A stretch of 64,000 nucleotides of DNA from DATCLS01 sp035296625. Lineage in GTDB: Bacteria > Actinomycetota > Acidimicrobiia > Acidimicrobiales > VFJN01. Below, in pieces: positions 23,831 to 31,841 of this stretch. A model generated the notes under the pieces. The model was not told the origin of the DNA, ran no database searches, and was given only the letters and a program-made list of their open reading frames with translations. A program made the translations under genes and the position numbers. Position 1 is the first letter of the stretch. Each line of letters opens with the position of its first letter. The stretch is from positions 1 through 64,000 of the forward strand of contig DATHAO010000046.1 of assembly GCA_035296625.1 (NCBI GenBank), read 5' to 3'.

Positions 23831-24324
23831 CCGGGCCGACCCCTGTGACCGTGCCCGACGCGGAAGCCCGGCGGGCCACGGCCGACGACCTCGGGGCCGT
23901 CGTGCCGCTCGTGGCCGCCGCCACAATCGAGAAGGCGGCGCAGAAGGGCGGCGCACTGTGGAGCCGTCACGAGCGGCGCGCCGGCCCGGTCGACGAGGCG
24001 CTGGCCGCCGCCGTGGCCGACCCCGACCATGAGCTGGCCGTCGGCACGTTCGCCGGTACCGTCGTGGGCTACGCCCTGGCGCAGGCCGAGACGCTCGACG
24101 ACGGGGGCGTGCTGGGCGTCGTCCACGACCTCTACGTCGACCCGGGCGCCCGCGGGGTGGGCGTCGGGGAGGCCCTGATGGACCACCTGATCGCCTGGTG
24201 CCGGGCCCGCGGCTGCTTCGGCGTCGACAGCATCGCGCTGCCCGGCGACCGCTCGACGAAGAACTTCTTCGAGTCGTTCGGGCTCGTGGCGCGGGCCATC
24301 GTCGTGCACCGCCCGCTGGACTAG
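23827..24324 (+). CDS. GNAT-family N-acetyltransferase
   Basis: The 165-residue protein starts with GTG overlapping the previous stop codon. The acetyl-CoA-binding core is VHDLYVDPGARGVGVGEALMDHLIAWC, with the usual Q/R-x-x-G-x-G/A-like loop, and ends NFFESFGLVARAIVVHRPL. It probably acetylates a small molecule or protein amine. Substrate unknown. Co-translated with the upstream hypothetical gene. Confidence 0.85.
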   Translation: MTGPTPVTVPDAEARRATADDLGAVVPLVAAATIEKAAQKGGALWSRHERRAGPVDEALAAAVADPDHELAVGTFAGTVVGYALAQAETLDDGGVLGVVHDLYVDPGARGVGVGEALMDHLIAWCRARGCFGVDSIALPGDRSTKNFFESFGLVARAIVVHRPLD

Positions 24325-24344
24325 TCCGCCGGAACCGTTCCCCG

Positions 24345-24806
24345 GTGGCCCGACCCCGCCTGCCGGTCCCAGCCGTGCGACCCGAGGTGTGCGCCAGCGC
24401 CCTGGCCGAGCACGGTGGGCGCCTCCTGCTCGTGCGGCGGGGGCGTGGACGGTTCGACGCCGGCACGTGGGCGGTGCCCGGTGGCCGCGTCGAGCCGGGG
24501 GAGCGTGCCGCGGATGCGGCCGTGCGGGAGCTACTGGAGGAGACCGGCCTGCGGGCGTCGCCAGGCCCGTTCGTCGGCTGGACCGAGGTGATCTCGCCCG
24601 GTCGCCACTACGTCATCCTCGACTTCCGCGTCGAGCTGCTCGACCCACCCGAGGCGGCCCGGGCGGCCGACGACGCGGACGCCGTCGCCTGGGTGCCCCT
24701 CGCCGAGGTGGCCGACCACGGGCTGGTCGACGGCCTGGCGACGTTCCTTGAGACCCACGGAATCATCCCGTCCCAGGAGGCGCTCGACGCAGGCGAGGAG
24801 GCCTAG
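24345..24806 (+). CDS. NUDIX hydrolase
   Basis: The 153-residue protein contains the NUDIX box GGRVEPGERAADAAVRELLEETGL, with the expected GX5EX7REUXEEXGU spacing and catalytic glutamates. It hydrolyses a nucleoside-diphosphate-linked compound, perhaps a dNTP or NDP-sugar. The start is uncertain: GTG at 24345 is preferred, and GTG at 24375 would remove 10 residues. Its stop overlaps the tail of the convergent crotonase gene by 4 bases. Confidence 0.85.
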   Translation: MARPRLPVPAVRPEVCASALAEHGGRLLLVRRGRGRFDAGTWAVPGGRVEPGERAADAAVRELLEETGLRASPGPFVGWTEVISPGRHYVILDFRVELLDPPEAARAADDADAVAWVPLAEVADHGLVDGLATFLETHGIIPSQEALDAGEEA

Positions 24807-25567
24807 CGGCCCTTCCAGCGCGGCGGGCGCTTCTCGATGAAGGCCGTGAGGCCCTCGGAGAAGTCCTCGCTGGACATGGCGGTCGCCATGCCCTCGATCG
24901 ACATCTTCCAGCCGACCTCGTCGGGGGCGTGGGTGGCGGCGAGCACGATCGCCCGGCTCTCGCGCACCGCAACGGGGGCGTTGGCGCAGACCTGCTCGGC
25001 GAGGGCCATGGCACCGTCGAGCGCCTTGCCCGGCTCGACGAGGCGGTTGACGAGCCCGTGGCTGTGGGCCTGCTCGGCGGCGATCGGATCGCCGGTCAGG
25101 GCGAGCTCCATGGCGAGGTTGAACGGGAGCTTGCGCCCGAGGCGGAACAGGCCGCCCGCCGCCGCGACCAGCGACCGCTTCACCTCGGGGATGCCGAAGG
25201 TGGCCGTGGTCGACGCCACCACGAGGTCGCACGACAGCACGATCTCGGTGCCGCCGGCGAGCGCCGGGCCGTCGACCGCGGCGATCAGCGGCTTCGTGCG
25301 CTCGCGTTGCACGACGCCGCCGAAGCCGCCGCGCTTGGTGGCGAGCGCACCGGCGTTGCCGGCGTTGATCTCCTTGAGGTCGGCGCCGGCGCAGAACACC
25401 GGCGGCTCGCCCGTCAGGATGCCGACCCAGATGCCGTCGTCGGCCTCGATCTCGTCGATCGCCGCCTCGATGCCCCGGGCCACGTCTCCGTTGACGGCGT
25501 TGCGGGCCTCAGGGCGGTTGATCTTGACGACCGCGCACGGTCCACGCTTCTCGAAGTCGACGGCCAT
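24803..25567 (-). CDS. Enoyl-CoA hydratase/isomerase (crotonase) family protein
   Basis: The 254-residue crotonase-fold protein contains the oxyanion-hole segments NRPEARNAVNGDV and FCAGADLKEI, and AAVDGPALAGGTEIVLSCDLVVAS. At the catalytic positions of classical hydratases the Glu pair is not obvious in FGIPEVKRSLVAAAGG, although one Glu is present. It may hydrate 2-enoyl-CoA or isomerise dienoyl-CoA. The ATG at 25567 follows a -10 box at leaderless spacing. It ends overlapping the NUDIX gene tail to tail. Confidence 0.9.
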   Translation of the reverse strand: MAVDFEKRGPCAVVKINRPEARNAVNGDVARGIEAAIDEIEADDGIWVGILTGEPPVFCAGADLKEINAGNAGALATKRGGFGGVVQRERTKPLIAAVDGPALAGGTEIVLSCDLVVASTTATFGIPEVKRSLVAAAGGLFRLGRKLPFNLAMELALTGDPIAAEQAHSHGLVNRLVEPGKALDGAMALAEQVCANAPVAVRESRAIVLAATHAPDEVGWKMSIEGMATAMSSEDFSEGLTAFIEKRPPRWKGR

Positions 25568-25575
25568 GTCCCTGA

Positions 25576-25581
25576 ACCCTA
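25576..25581 (-). promoter_or_regulatory. -10 box of a probable leaderless crotonase promoter
   Basis: On the minus strand TAGGGT ends 8 bases before the ATG at 25567. Confidence 0.45.
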
Positions 25582-25633
25582 GTCAGGGGGCGGGGCGCGG
25601 AAGCCAGGCGCCGACGGGCGCACGTTCGCTAAC

Positions 25634-25912
25634 GTGCGCATCGGCGGCGAGGGTCGAAAGTCCGGTCAGCCGGCGCGGCCGGAGACGGGGGACGAGACCA
25701 TCGGGGCGAGCGGATCGACGAGCGAGGGGACCGGGCCGCTGGACTGTCCGTTCTGCGGGGCCTACGAGATCGACCGGATGTATCTGGGCACGATCCAGCT
25801 CGATGCCTGCACGTGCCAGGCGTGCGGATCGCGGTGGGACCAGGACGCCGTCACTGGCGAGTACCGCGGGCGTGGCAGCGGCGAGTCCGTCGTCGCCCCC
25901 CGCCGCACCTGA
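25634..25912 (+). CDS. Small zinc-ribbon hypothetical protein
   Basis: This 92-residue protein is not recognised. A disordered 35-residue lead is followed by a compact cysteine-rich core: CPFCGAYEIDRM, then CTCQACGSRWDQD. The CxxC and CxCxxC pairs are spaced to bind zinc. The last residues are basic and disordered. The start is uncertain, because the -10-like TAACGT at 25630-25635 overlaps this GTG and the true start may lie downstream. Confidence 0.5.
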   Translation: MRIGGEGRKSGQPARPETGDETIGASGSTSEGTGPLDCPFCGAYEIDRMYLGTIQLDACTCQACGSRWDQDAVTGEYRGRGSGESVVAPRRT

Positions 25913-26558
25913 CCTCCGCCGCTCGCTGCCCGCCCCCGCCTCGGTCGCGGCCGCTCGCCGCTCGGTCGCTGCCGCTCCCTGCTGGTGGCCGCCGCTCGGT
26001 CGCCGCCGCTCGCCGCTCGTCGCCGCGGCCCGGCCCCCCTGCCTCGGTCGCCGCTCGGTCGCCCCGCTCGGCGCCCGGTCGCCGCCGCTCGGCCGCCTGC
26101 CGCCTCGGTCGCCGCCCGGACGCCCCGCTCGGCGCCCGGTCGCCCCGCTCGGCGCCCGGTCGCCGGCCGCCCGCTGCCTCGGTCGCCGCTCGGCCTGTTC
26201 GACCCGCCCTCCTCGGTCACCCGCCGCTCGTGACGGCCGTTCGGCCGGCTTCCGCTGCCCTGCCCTGCACCGCCCTGGTTGGCGGGGCGCCAGCCGGTCG
26301 GCTGGCTCGGCACCTGTGACGTCTTGCACCGTCGACCGGGAACGCGCCTCGGCACGCCAGGGGCGCCGCTGTGTCCTTGCGGCAGATCCGTGCGCTTGTG
26401 CCCGGGATCTGCTGCACGAGCAGCCAGCCCACCGTGTGCTCGCTCACGGCACCCGTCGCGGCACCGCCGCCTGTGGCGAGGACGACCGCCACCGCGACCG
26501 AACGCAACGGCTATGGCACGGGCGTGAGACGGCGGGCCGGGCCGGAGCGCCGGCCTCG
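25913..26558. repeat. Gene-free GC-rich tract with degenerate repeats
   Basis: No credible gene lies in these 646 bases. From about 25915 to 26235 the sequence is built from degenerate CGCTCGGTCGCC-like words. The 20-mer CGCCCCGCTCGGCGCCCGGT occurs at 26060-26079 and as an exact tandem pair at 26121-26160. Open frames here exist in all directions only because stop codons are AT-rich. The remainder (26236-26558) is non-repetitive. A weak 6-base hairpin GGCCGG-AGCG-CCGGCC (26540-26555) near the end could terminate the neighbouring gene. Confidence 0.6.
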
Positions 26559-29309
26559 TCAGCTCTCGGTGCCGCCGGAGGACGACGAGCCCGAGGTCGA
26601 CTCGTCGTCGGGCATCGTGCCGACCTCGATCACGGGGCTGTCGGAGCCAGGGCTCGGCTCGGCGGCATGTACCTCGCCCTCGCGCTCGGCGGTGCTCGCC
26701 TCGGCCTCCGCCGACTCGGCCTCGCTCGGCTCGCTGGCGCTCGCGCGCTCGGGCGGCGCCGACTGCTCGGCGGGCGCGGTGCCGTTGCTCGACTCGCCGC
26801 GCTCGGCCGTTTCGGCGCCGGCCGACTCGGCACCACCGGCACCCGACGACGCGTCGGCGGCGTCCTCGGGCGTTGCCGAGGCGCCAGCGTCGGCGGAGGG
26901 CTCGGTGGCCGGAGCGGTCTCGGCGTCGCCGCCGCCCGCTGCGCCCGTGTCGTTCGACGGCCCGCGGTCGCCACTGTCGCCGGCCTCGGCGGCCGGAGTG
27001 GCGGTCTCGTCGGCGGCGGAGGGCGTCGTCACCTCCCCTGCGTCCTCGGTCCTGCCCGCGTCGGCGGCATCGCCTGCGTCGGCGGGACCGCCCGCGTCGG
27101 CGGCATCGCCTGCGTCGGCGGGACCGCCTGCGTCGGCGGGACCGCCTGCGTCGGCGGGACCGCCTGCGTCGGCGGGACCGCCTGCGTGGGCGGGACCGGC
27201 GGTCTCGTCGTTCGATCCACCCGTCCCAGCGTCGCTGGCGCCCGTGGGGCCGGTGGCATCGGTCGTCTCCCCGGCCGGCGCGGCCTCGGCGTCGCCGCCG
27301 TCCGCCGCGCCCGTGTCGCTCGACGGCCCGCTGTCGCCGCTGTCCCCGGCCTCGGCGGCCGGAGTGGCGGTCTCGTCGGCGGTGGAGGGCGTCGTCGGCT
27401 GCCCGGCGTCCTCGGTCGTGCCCGCGTCGGGGGCACCGGCCGTCTCCGTCGTCTCGTCGGCGCGCGTTCCGGCCGTGCCGGCATCGGCCACTGCGGCGTC
27501 CGTCGAAGTCGTGACCTCGGGTGCCGTGTCGGCGGGCGTGGGGGTCGTGGTCTCGGTGTCGGGGCCAGCGTCGGGTGCCGTGTCGGCGGGCGTGGGGGTC
27601 GTGGTCTCGGTGTCGGGTTCGGCCTGGGAAGCGGGGCCGCCGCGAGCGGCCTTGGCCTCCGGCGACTGGGGCGCGCCACCGCGCCGACCGCCGCCCTCGC
27701 GACCTCCGCCGCCACCACCACGGCGGCCCGAACGGCCGCCCTCGCGGCCACCCGCGCCCTCGCGGCCTTCGCCACCACCGCCGCCCGTGCCTCGGCCGCT
27801 GCGGGCCGAGCGCTCACCGCCGCCCCCCTGACCGCCGCGGCGGCCACCGCCGCCGCCGGGACCACCGGGGCCACCGCGGCCGGGGCGCGGCCGCTCGGCC
27901 GGCGCCTCGGGCTCGATGGCGAAGATGTGGGCTATCTCGGGCAGCCGGCTGCCCAGCCGGGCGATGACTTCGCGCAGCTGAGGCGACAGCTTCGTGGGTA
28001 GCGACTGTGGGATGACCCGGCGACGCACGGGGGAGTAGGCCAGCGCGTCGAGCACGGTCGCCCAGCGCTCCTGGCCCGTCTCCTCGGTCAGCGAGGCGGC
28101 GGCCGCCGCGGAGAGGTGGTCGGTCAGATCCTGCGGGATGGGGGCGCCGGCCTTGGGCGGTCGCGAGCTGAGCCGCAGCGCCCGTACGACGCGCCCGTCG
28201 CGCAGGTTGTCGGCGAGCTCGGCCAGCCACGCCGAGTGCTCCTTCTCGACCCGGTTGGCGAGTGCCTCGCGCAGCTGCGTGGCGAGCGCCCGCGCCTCCT
28301 CGTCGCGCCCGGCGTCGCCGGCGGCGTTGACCACCGACCGCAGGTCGCGCAGGTCGAGTTCGTCGACGCTGGCGGCGGCCGCTTCGGCGCGGTCGCGCCA
28401 CACGGCGGACGCCACGCGGTGGCGCAGGTCCTCGGCCACCTTGAGCAGGGCGTCGCGCTGGACCTCGGTCTTGCCCTCGGCCCGCAGGGCCTCGTTCTGC
28501 TTGTCGATGGCCTGGCGCACGGCGGGAATGCCGCCCTGCAGAAGCTGCTCGGCGATCGGCCGCTGCTCGGCGGGCACCGACTCGAGCAGCGCCGCGCGGT
28601 GCACCCGAGCGGGCCGCAGCCGCTTCGCCTTGGGCTTGGCGTCCTCGGCCGGGGCCGTCGGGCGGACCGCCCGGTCACTGCGCGGGCCGGTCCGCTCGCG
28701 ACGGTCGCCGCGGTCGCGACGCTCACCGCGCTCGCCACGCTCGCCCCGGTCACCGCGCTCGCCCCGGTCACCGCGCTCGCCGCGCTCGCCCCGGTCACTG
28801 CGCTCGCTCCGGTCACTGCGCTCGCTCCGGTCACTGCGCTCGCCCCGGTCACTGCGCTCGCCCCGGTCGGCGCGCTCGCCCCGGCCGCGATCACGGCGGT
28901 CGCCCCGGTCCCGGGCCCGATCGCCCCGGTCCCGGTCGCGGCGCTCGCCCCGGACAGGCCGGTCACCCCGGTCGTCGCCCTCATCGCGCCGTCCGCGGCC
29001 ACGTGCGCGCTCTGCGGAGCGGCCCCGGGCCAGATCGGCGGTCACGAGGTCGCCCTCGGGGGCACGGGGCGCGATCAGCTCGATGCGCTCGGGCTCGCGG
29101 CGCGGTGCCCGCGTGGGGACGACTGCGACGATCTCGATGCCCTCGAGGTAGCCCTCGACCTCGACGCGCAGCCGGTCGCCGACCGCGGCGCCCGAGGGGA
29201 CGAGGTCGGCGGTCAACGTGCCCTTGGGCTCGCGGGCACCAGCGGCACGCCAGGTCCACGAGCCGTCGTCGCGGACGCTCGTCAGCTCGATGTCGATCCG
29301 GCGTGACAT
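26559..29309 (-). CDS. Large low-complexity protein with RGD/RGER repeats, helical core, RGG box and acidic repeat tail
   Basis: This 916-residue protein is not recognised as a named family. In order it has a small beta-rich N-domain (residues 1-65, RIDIELTSVRDDGSWTWRA), then an Arg-rich repeat tract of RGDR/RGER/RSDRSER words (about 95-215). An alpha-helical core follows (about 225-470, HRAALLESVPAEQRPIAEQLL, PQDLTDHLSAAAAASL), then an RGG box (about 475-545). A long acidic tail has ADAGGP, PTPADTAP and GDSGD repeats. RGG and RGD/RGER tracts in many proteins bind RNA and drive condensation (family knowledge), and such a role is inferred here. A -10 box (TAGCGT at 29319-29324) stands 9 bases upstream. 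It is not operon-linked. Confidence 0.85.
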   Translation of the reverse strand: MSRRIDIELTSVRDDGSWTWRAAGAREPKGTLTADLVPSGAAVGDRLRVEVEGYLEGIEIVAVVPTRAPRREPERIELIAPRAPEGDLVTADLARGRSAERARGRGRRDEGDDRGDRPVRGERRDRDRGDRARDRGDRRDRGRGERADRGERSDRGERSDRSERSDRSERSDRGERGERGDRGERGDRGERGERGERRDRGDRRERTGPRSDRAVRPTAPAEDAKPKAKRLRPARVHRAALLESVPAEQRPIAEQLLQGGIPAVRQAIDKQNEALRAEGKTEVQRDALLKVAEDLRHRVASAVWRDRAEAAAASVDELDLRDLRSVVNAAGDAGRDEEARALATQLREALANRVEKEHSAWLAELADNLRDGRVVRALRLSSRPPKAGAPIPQDLTDHLSAAAAASLTEETGQERWATVLDALAYSPVRRRVIPQSLPTKLSPQLREVIARLGSRLPEIAHIFAIEPEAPAERPRPGRGGPGGPGGGGGRRGGQGGGGERSARSGRGTGGGGGEGREGAGGREGGRSGRRGGGGGGREGGGRRGGAPQSPEAKAARGGPASQAEPDTETTTPTPADTAPDAGPDTETTTPTPADTAPEVTTSTDAAVADAGTAGTRADETTETAGAPDAGTTEDAGQPTTPSTADETATPAAEAGDSGDSGPSSDTGAADGGDAEAAPAGETTDATGPTGASDAGTGGSNDETAGPAHAGGPADAGGPADAGGPADAGGPADAGDAADAGGPADAGDAADAGRTEDAGEVTTPSAADETATPAAEAGDSGDRGPSNDTGAAGGGDAETAPATEPSADAGASATPEDAADASSGAGGAESAGAETAERGESSNGTAPAEQSAPPERASASEPSEAESAEAEASTAEREGEVHAAEPSPGSDSPVIEVGTMPDDESTSGSSSSGGTES
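26919..27396 (-). repeat. 112-bp direct repeat pair in the acidic tail
   Basis: Bases 26919-27030 and 27285-27396 are nearly identical at an offset of 366. Both encode the EAGDSGD...TADETATPAAEAG-type module, so the tail grew partly by segmental duplication. Confidence 0.75.
27054..27198 (-). repeat. 18-bp tandem repeat encoding ADAGGP units
   Basis: About eight head-to-tail copies of GCCTGCGTCGGCGGGACC or close variants (GCATC in place of GGACC) encode ADAGGP or ADAGDA repeats in the tail. A 47-bp direct repeat (27517-27563 and 27571-27617, offset 54) lies further along. Confidence 0.8.
28690..28900 (-). repeat. 12-18 bp tandem repeat encoding RSDR/RGER words
   Basis: Words of the form CGCTCGCCCCGGTCACCG are repeated with small changes, encoding RGD/RGER/RSDRSER on the minus strand. 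Confidence 0.7.
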
Positions 29310-29318
29310 AGGTGGTCA

Positions 29319-29324
29319 ACGCTA
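29319..29324 (-). promoter_or_regulatory. -10 box of the low-complexity protein gene
   Basis: On the minus strand TAGCGT ends 9 bases before the ATG at 29309. Confidence 0.45.
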
Positions 29325-29433
29325 GCGCGTCCGGTCCGGCGCTCTGCCGCCCCGACAGGGGCCCGCCCACAGGGCGTCGCCGCAGGCCACGGGAACGCGC
29401 CACCGTCCGCTCGAGCGATGCGTCGACACGAAT

Positions 29434-29448
29434 CTGACGATGCGTTAG
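29434..29448. promoter_or_regulatory. TGACG-N3-CGTCA family operator (one arm imperfect) upstream of fadE pair
   Basis: CTGACG-ATG-CGTTAG has one mismatched base in the right arm. It is closely related to the perfect sites at 43492-43508 and 61441-61469. It lies directly next to a KstR-like site, 41 bases before the acyl-CoA dehydrogenase start. Confidence 0.5.
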
Positions 29449-29451
29449 TTT

Positions 29452-29465
29452 TGCAACGCGTTCCA
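29452..29465. promoter_or_regulatory. KstR-type operator upstream of the fadE-pair operon
   Basis: TGCAACGCGTTCCA fits the KstR consensus TNNAACNNGTTNNA. It ends 23 bases before the ATG of the first acyl-CoA dehydrogenase. Confidence 0.6.
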
Positions 29466-29488
29466 GTTTGGGAGGGGGTCACCGGAGT

Positions 29489-30658
29489 ATGCAGATCGCA
29501 TACACCGAGGAGCAGGAGGCGCTGCGCCGCGAGCTGCGCGCCTATTTCGCGCAGCTGATGACCGACGAAGTGCGAGCGGAGACGGCGGCCGGCGAGACCG
29601 GCGGGCCGCACTGCCTGGCGGCCGTCCGCAAGATGGGCCGCGACGGCTGGCTCGGCATCGGCTGGCCCGTTGAGCACGGCGGCCAGGGCCGAGGCGAGGT
29701 CGAGCAGCTCATCTTCTTCGACGAAGCCTGGCGGGCCGGCGCGCCGATCCCGTTCCTGTCGATCAACACGGTCGGCAAGACGATCCAGGCGTTCGGCTCC
29801 GAGGAGCAGAAGGGCCACTTCCTACCGAAGATCCTGGCCGGCGAGCTTCACGTCTCGATCGGCTACACCGAGCCGACGGCCGGCACCGACCTCGCCTCCT
29901 TACGCACCACCGCCGTCCGCGACGGCGACGAGTGGGTGATCAACGGCCAGAAGATCTACACGTCGCTCGCCAGCTACGCCGACTACATCTGGCTCGCCGC
30001 CCGCACGGATCCCGAGGCCCCGAAGCACAAGGGGATCTCGATCTTCCTGGTACCGACCAGCACGCGGGGCTTCTCTTACACGAAGATTCACACGATGGTG
30101 AACGCCTCGACGTTCACGACCTACTACGACGACGTGCGGGTGCCCCACAGTGCGCTCGTGGCCGGCGTCAACCGCGGCTGGGACCTCATCATCAACCAGC
30201 TCAACTACGAGCGGGTGTCGCTCGCCCCCGCGGGCATGTTCTCCCAGTCCTACGACGACGTGCTGGCGTGGGCCCGCACCACCAAGCTGCCCGACGGCCG
30301 CCGCGTCGTCGACCAGGAGTGGGTGCAGGTCAACCTGGCCCGGGTCCGAGCGCAACTCGAGTTTCTGCAGCTCCTCAACTGGAAGGTCGCGTCGAGCGGC
30401 GACGCCAACCCGGCCGACGCCAGCGCCACCAAGGTGTTCGGCACCGAAATGTTCGTTCGGGGCTACCAGCTGCTCATGGAGGTGCTGGGCACGGCCGCCG
30501 CGTTCGACCGTGGGTCGCCCGGCGCCGCGCTCGCCGGGCGCCTGTCCCGGTCGTTCCAGGGGACGCTGATCCTCACCTTCGGGGGTGGCGTCAACGAGAT
30601 CCAGCGCGACCTCATCGCGCTCTTCGGCCTGGGTTTGCCCCGGGTGCCCAGGACCTGA
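29489..30658 (+). CDS. Acyl-CoA dehydrogenase, first of a pair (ChsE/FadE26-27-like)
   Basis: The 389-residue flavoenzyme has the ACAD signatures GIGWPVEHGGQGRGEVEQ, IGYTEPTAGTDLASLRT and INGQKIYTSLASYADYIWLAARTD. It ends in the FAD-binding motif TFGGGVNEIQRDLIALFGLGLPR. Paired half-size ACADs in sterol degraders form alpha2beta2 enzymes in which the two polypeptides share one active site (ChsE-type). The second member follows 15 bases later. The ATG at 29489 has a strong RBS (GGGAGGGGG), and a KstR-like site lies upstream. Confidence 0.9.
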   Translation: MQIAYTEEQEALRRELRAYFAQLMTDEVRAETAAGETGGPHCLAAVRKMGRDGWLGIGWPVEHGGQGRGEVEQLIFFDEAWRAGAPIPFLSINTVGKTIQAFGSEEQKGHFLPKILAGELHVSIGYTEPTAGTDLASLRTTAVRDGDEWVINGQKIYTSLASYADYIWLAARTDPEAPKHKGISIFLVPTSTRGFSYTKIHTMVNASTFTTYYDDVRVPHSALVAGVNRGWDLIINQLNYERVSLAPAGMFSQSYDDVLAWARTTKLPDGRRVVDQEWVQVNLARVRAQLEFLQLLNWKVASSGDANPADASATKVFGTEMFVRGYQLLMEVLGTAAAFDRGSPGAALAGRLSRSFQGTLILTFGGGVNEIQRDLIALFGLGLPRVPRT

Positions 30659-30673
30659 GCCGGGCGGCCGCAC

Positions 30674-31807
30674 GTGGACTTCACACTCACCGACAACCAG
30701 CGGGCCATCTCGGACCTCGCCGGCACGATTCTCGCCGAGCGGTGCCCGCCGGACGTGCTGCGTACGCTCGAGGCGGCCGACGACCGGCTGGCGTCCGATG
30801 CCTGGATGGCCCTCGCTCGCGCCGACCTGCTCGGCCTCGGCCTCCCCGACGAGGACGGCGGCTCGGGCCTCGGGCTCCTCGACGTCGCCCTCGTCGCCGA
30901 GCAGGTCGGCCGACACGTCGCGCTCGTGCCCTTCTGGGCATCGACGGCCGCGGCAGCCACCGTCTCCCGCTGGGGCAGCGCCGCTCTGCGCTGGCGGTGG
31001 CTGCCCGGGGCGGTCGAAGGCACGGCACCGCTCAGCGTCGCCCTGTGGGAGCCCGGCGCGCTCGGCACGACGACGCGCCCCTCCACGACGGCGGTGGCCG
31101 ACGGCGACGGCTGGCGCCTCGACGGCACGCTGTCACCGGTGCCGTGGGCCCGCCACGCCGCCGCCGTGGTTGTCCCGGCGGCCGTCGGCGAGCACGACGT
31201 CGTGCTCGTCGCCGTGGAGCCCACCGCGGCCGGCCTCACCGTCGTCGACGAGGAAGCGATCGACCGTGAGCCGTTCCACACGCTCCTGCTCGACGGCGTG
31301 CATGTCGACTCGGACGCTGTCGTCGTCGACCCGGCCGACGGCGCCGCGGCTCTGCTGTGGACGGCCCAGCGCACGGGCGTGCTGCTGTGCGCCACCGCCC
31401 TCGGCGTCGCCGAGGAGGCCCTGGCCCTCACCGCCCGCCACGTGACCGAGCGCGAGCAGTTCGGCTCGCCGATCGGCACGTTCCAGGCCGTCGCCCACCG
31501 CAGCGCGGACGCCTACATCGACACCGAGGCGATCCGCCTCACCACCTGGCAGGCGGCCTGGCGCCTCGACGCCGGGCTACCGGCCGACGAGGCACTGGCC
31601 ATCGCCGCCTTCTGGGTGGCGGAGGGCGGCCAGCGCGTCGTGCACGCCGCCCAACACCTGCACGGCGGGATCGGAGTCGACATCGACTATCCCGTCCACC
31701 GCTATTTCCGCTGGGCGAAGGTCATCGAACTGCTCATCGGGGGCACCACGGGATCGCTATTGCGGCTCGGATCGTCTCTCGCTGCGCAGGAACCGGTCGC
31801 ACCCTAA
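30674..31807 (+). CDS. Acyl-CoA dehydrogenase, second of a pair
   Basis: The 377-residue protein starts with GTG and contains ACAD landmarks: GLGLPDEDGGSGLGLLDVALVAEQVG, VALGVAEEALALTARHVTEREQFG, and the C-terminal HLHGGIGVDIDYPVHRYFRWAK. Its N-terminal half is poor in the usual FAD loop residues, as in the partner subunits of heterotetrameric sterol ACADs. It is co-transcribed with the upstream ACAD and the downstream transporter. The substrate is likely a branched or sterol-side-chain acyl-CoA, by context. Confidence 0.88.
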   Translation: MDFTLTDNQRAISDLAGTILAERCPPDVLRTLEAADDRLASDAWMALARADLLGLGLPDEDGGSGLGLLDVALVAEQVGRHVALVPFWASTAAAATVSRWGSAALRWRWLPGAVEGTAPLSVALWEPGALGTTTRPSTTAVADGDGWRLDGTLSPVPWARHAAAVVVPAAVGEHDVVLVAVEPTAAGLTVVDEEAIDREPFHTLLLDGVHVDSDAVVVDPADGAAALLWTAQRTGVLLCATALGVAEEALALTARHVTEREQFGSPIGTFQAVAHRSADAYIDTEAIRLTTWQAAWRLDAGLPADEALAIAAFWVAEGGQRVVHAAQHLHGGIGVDIDYPVHRYFRWAKVIELLIGGTTGSLLRLGSSLAAQEPVAP

Positions 31808-31841
31808 GGTGCGATCCGACAACGAAGGAGGGGCTCGCTTC

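Noticed and set aside
25583..26329. Minus-strand open frames through the GC-rich tract (Arg/Ala/Gly-rich)
   Set aside because: They overlap the small zinc-ribbon gene and consist of repeat words without motif, RBS or -10 box.
27054..27198. CRISPR-like regular repeat
   Set aside because: The units are 18 bases head-to-tail without spacers and stay in frame with a coding region, so this is a protein repeat.
24837..28001. Plus-strand open frame of about 1,050 codons across the repeat region
   Set aside because: It runs through the antisense of the crotonase gene, the repeat tract and the antisense of the 916-residue protein, with no recognisable domain. The real signals (start, -10 box, motifs) lie on the minus strand.
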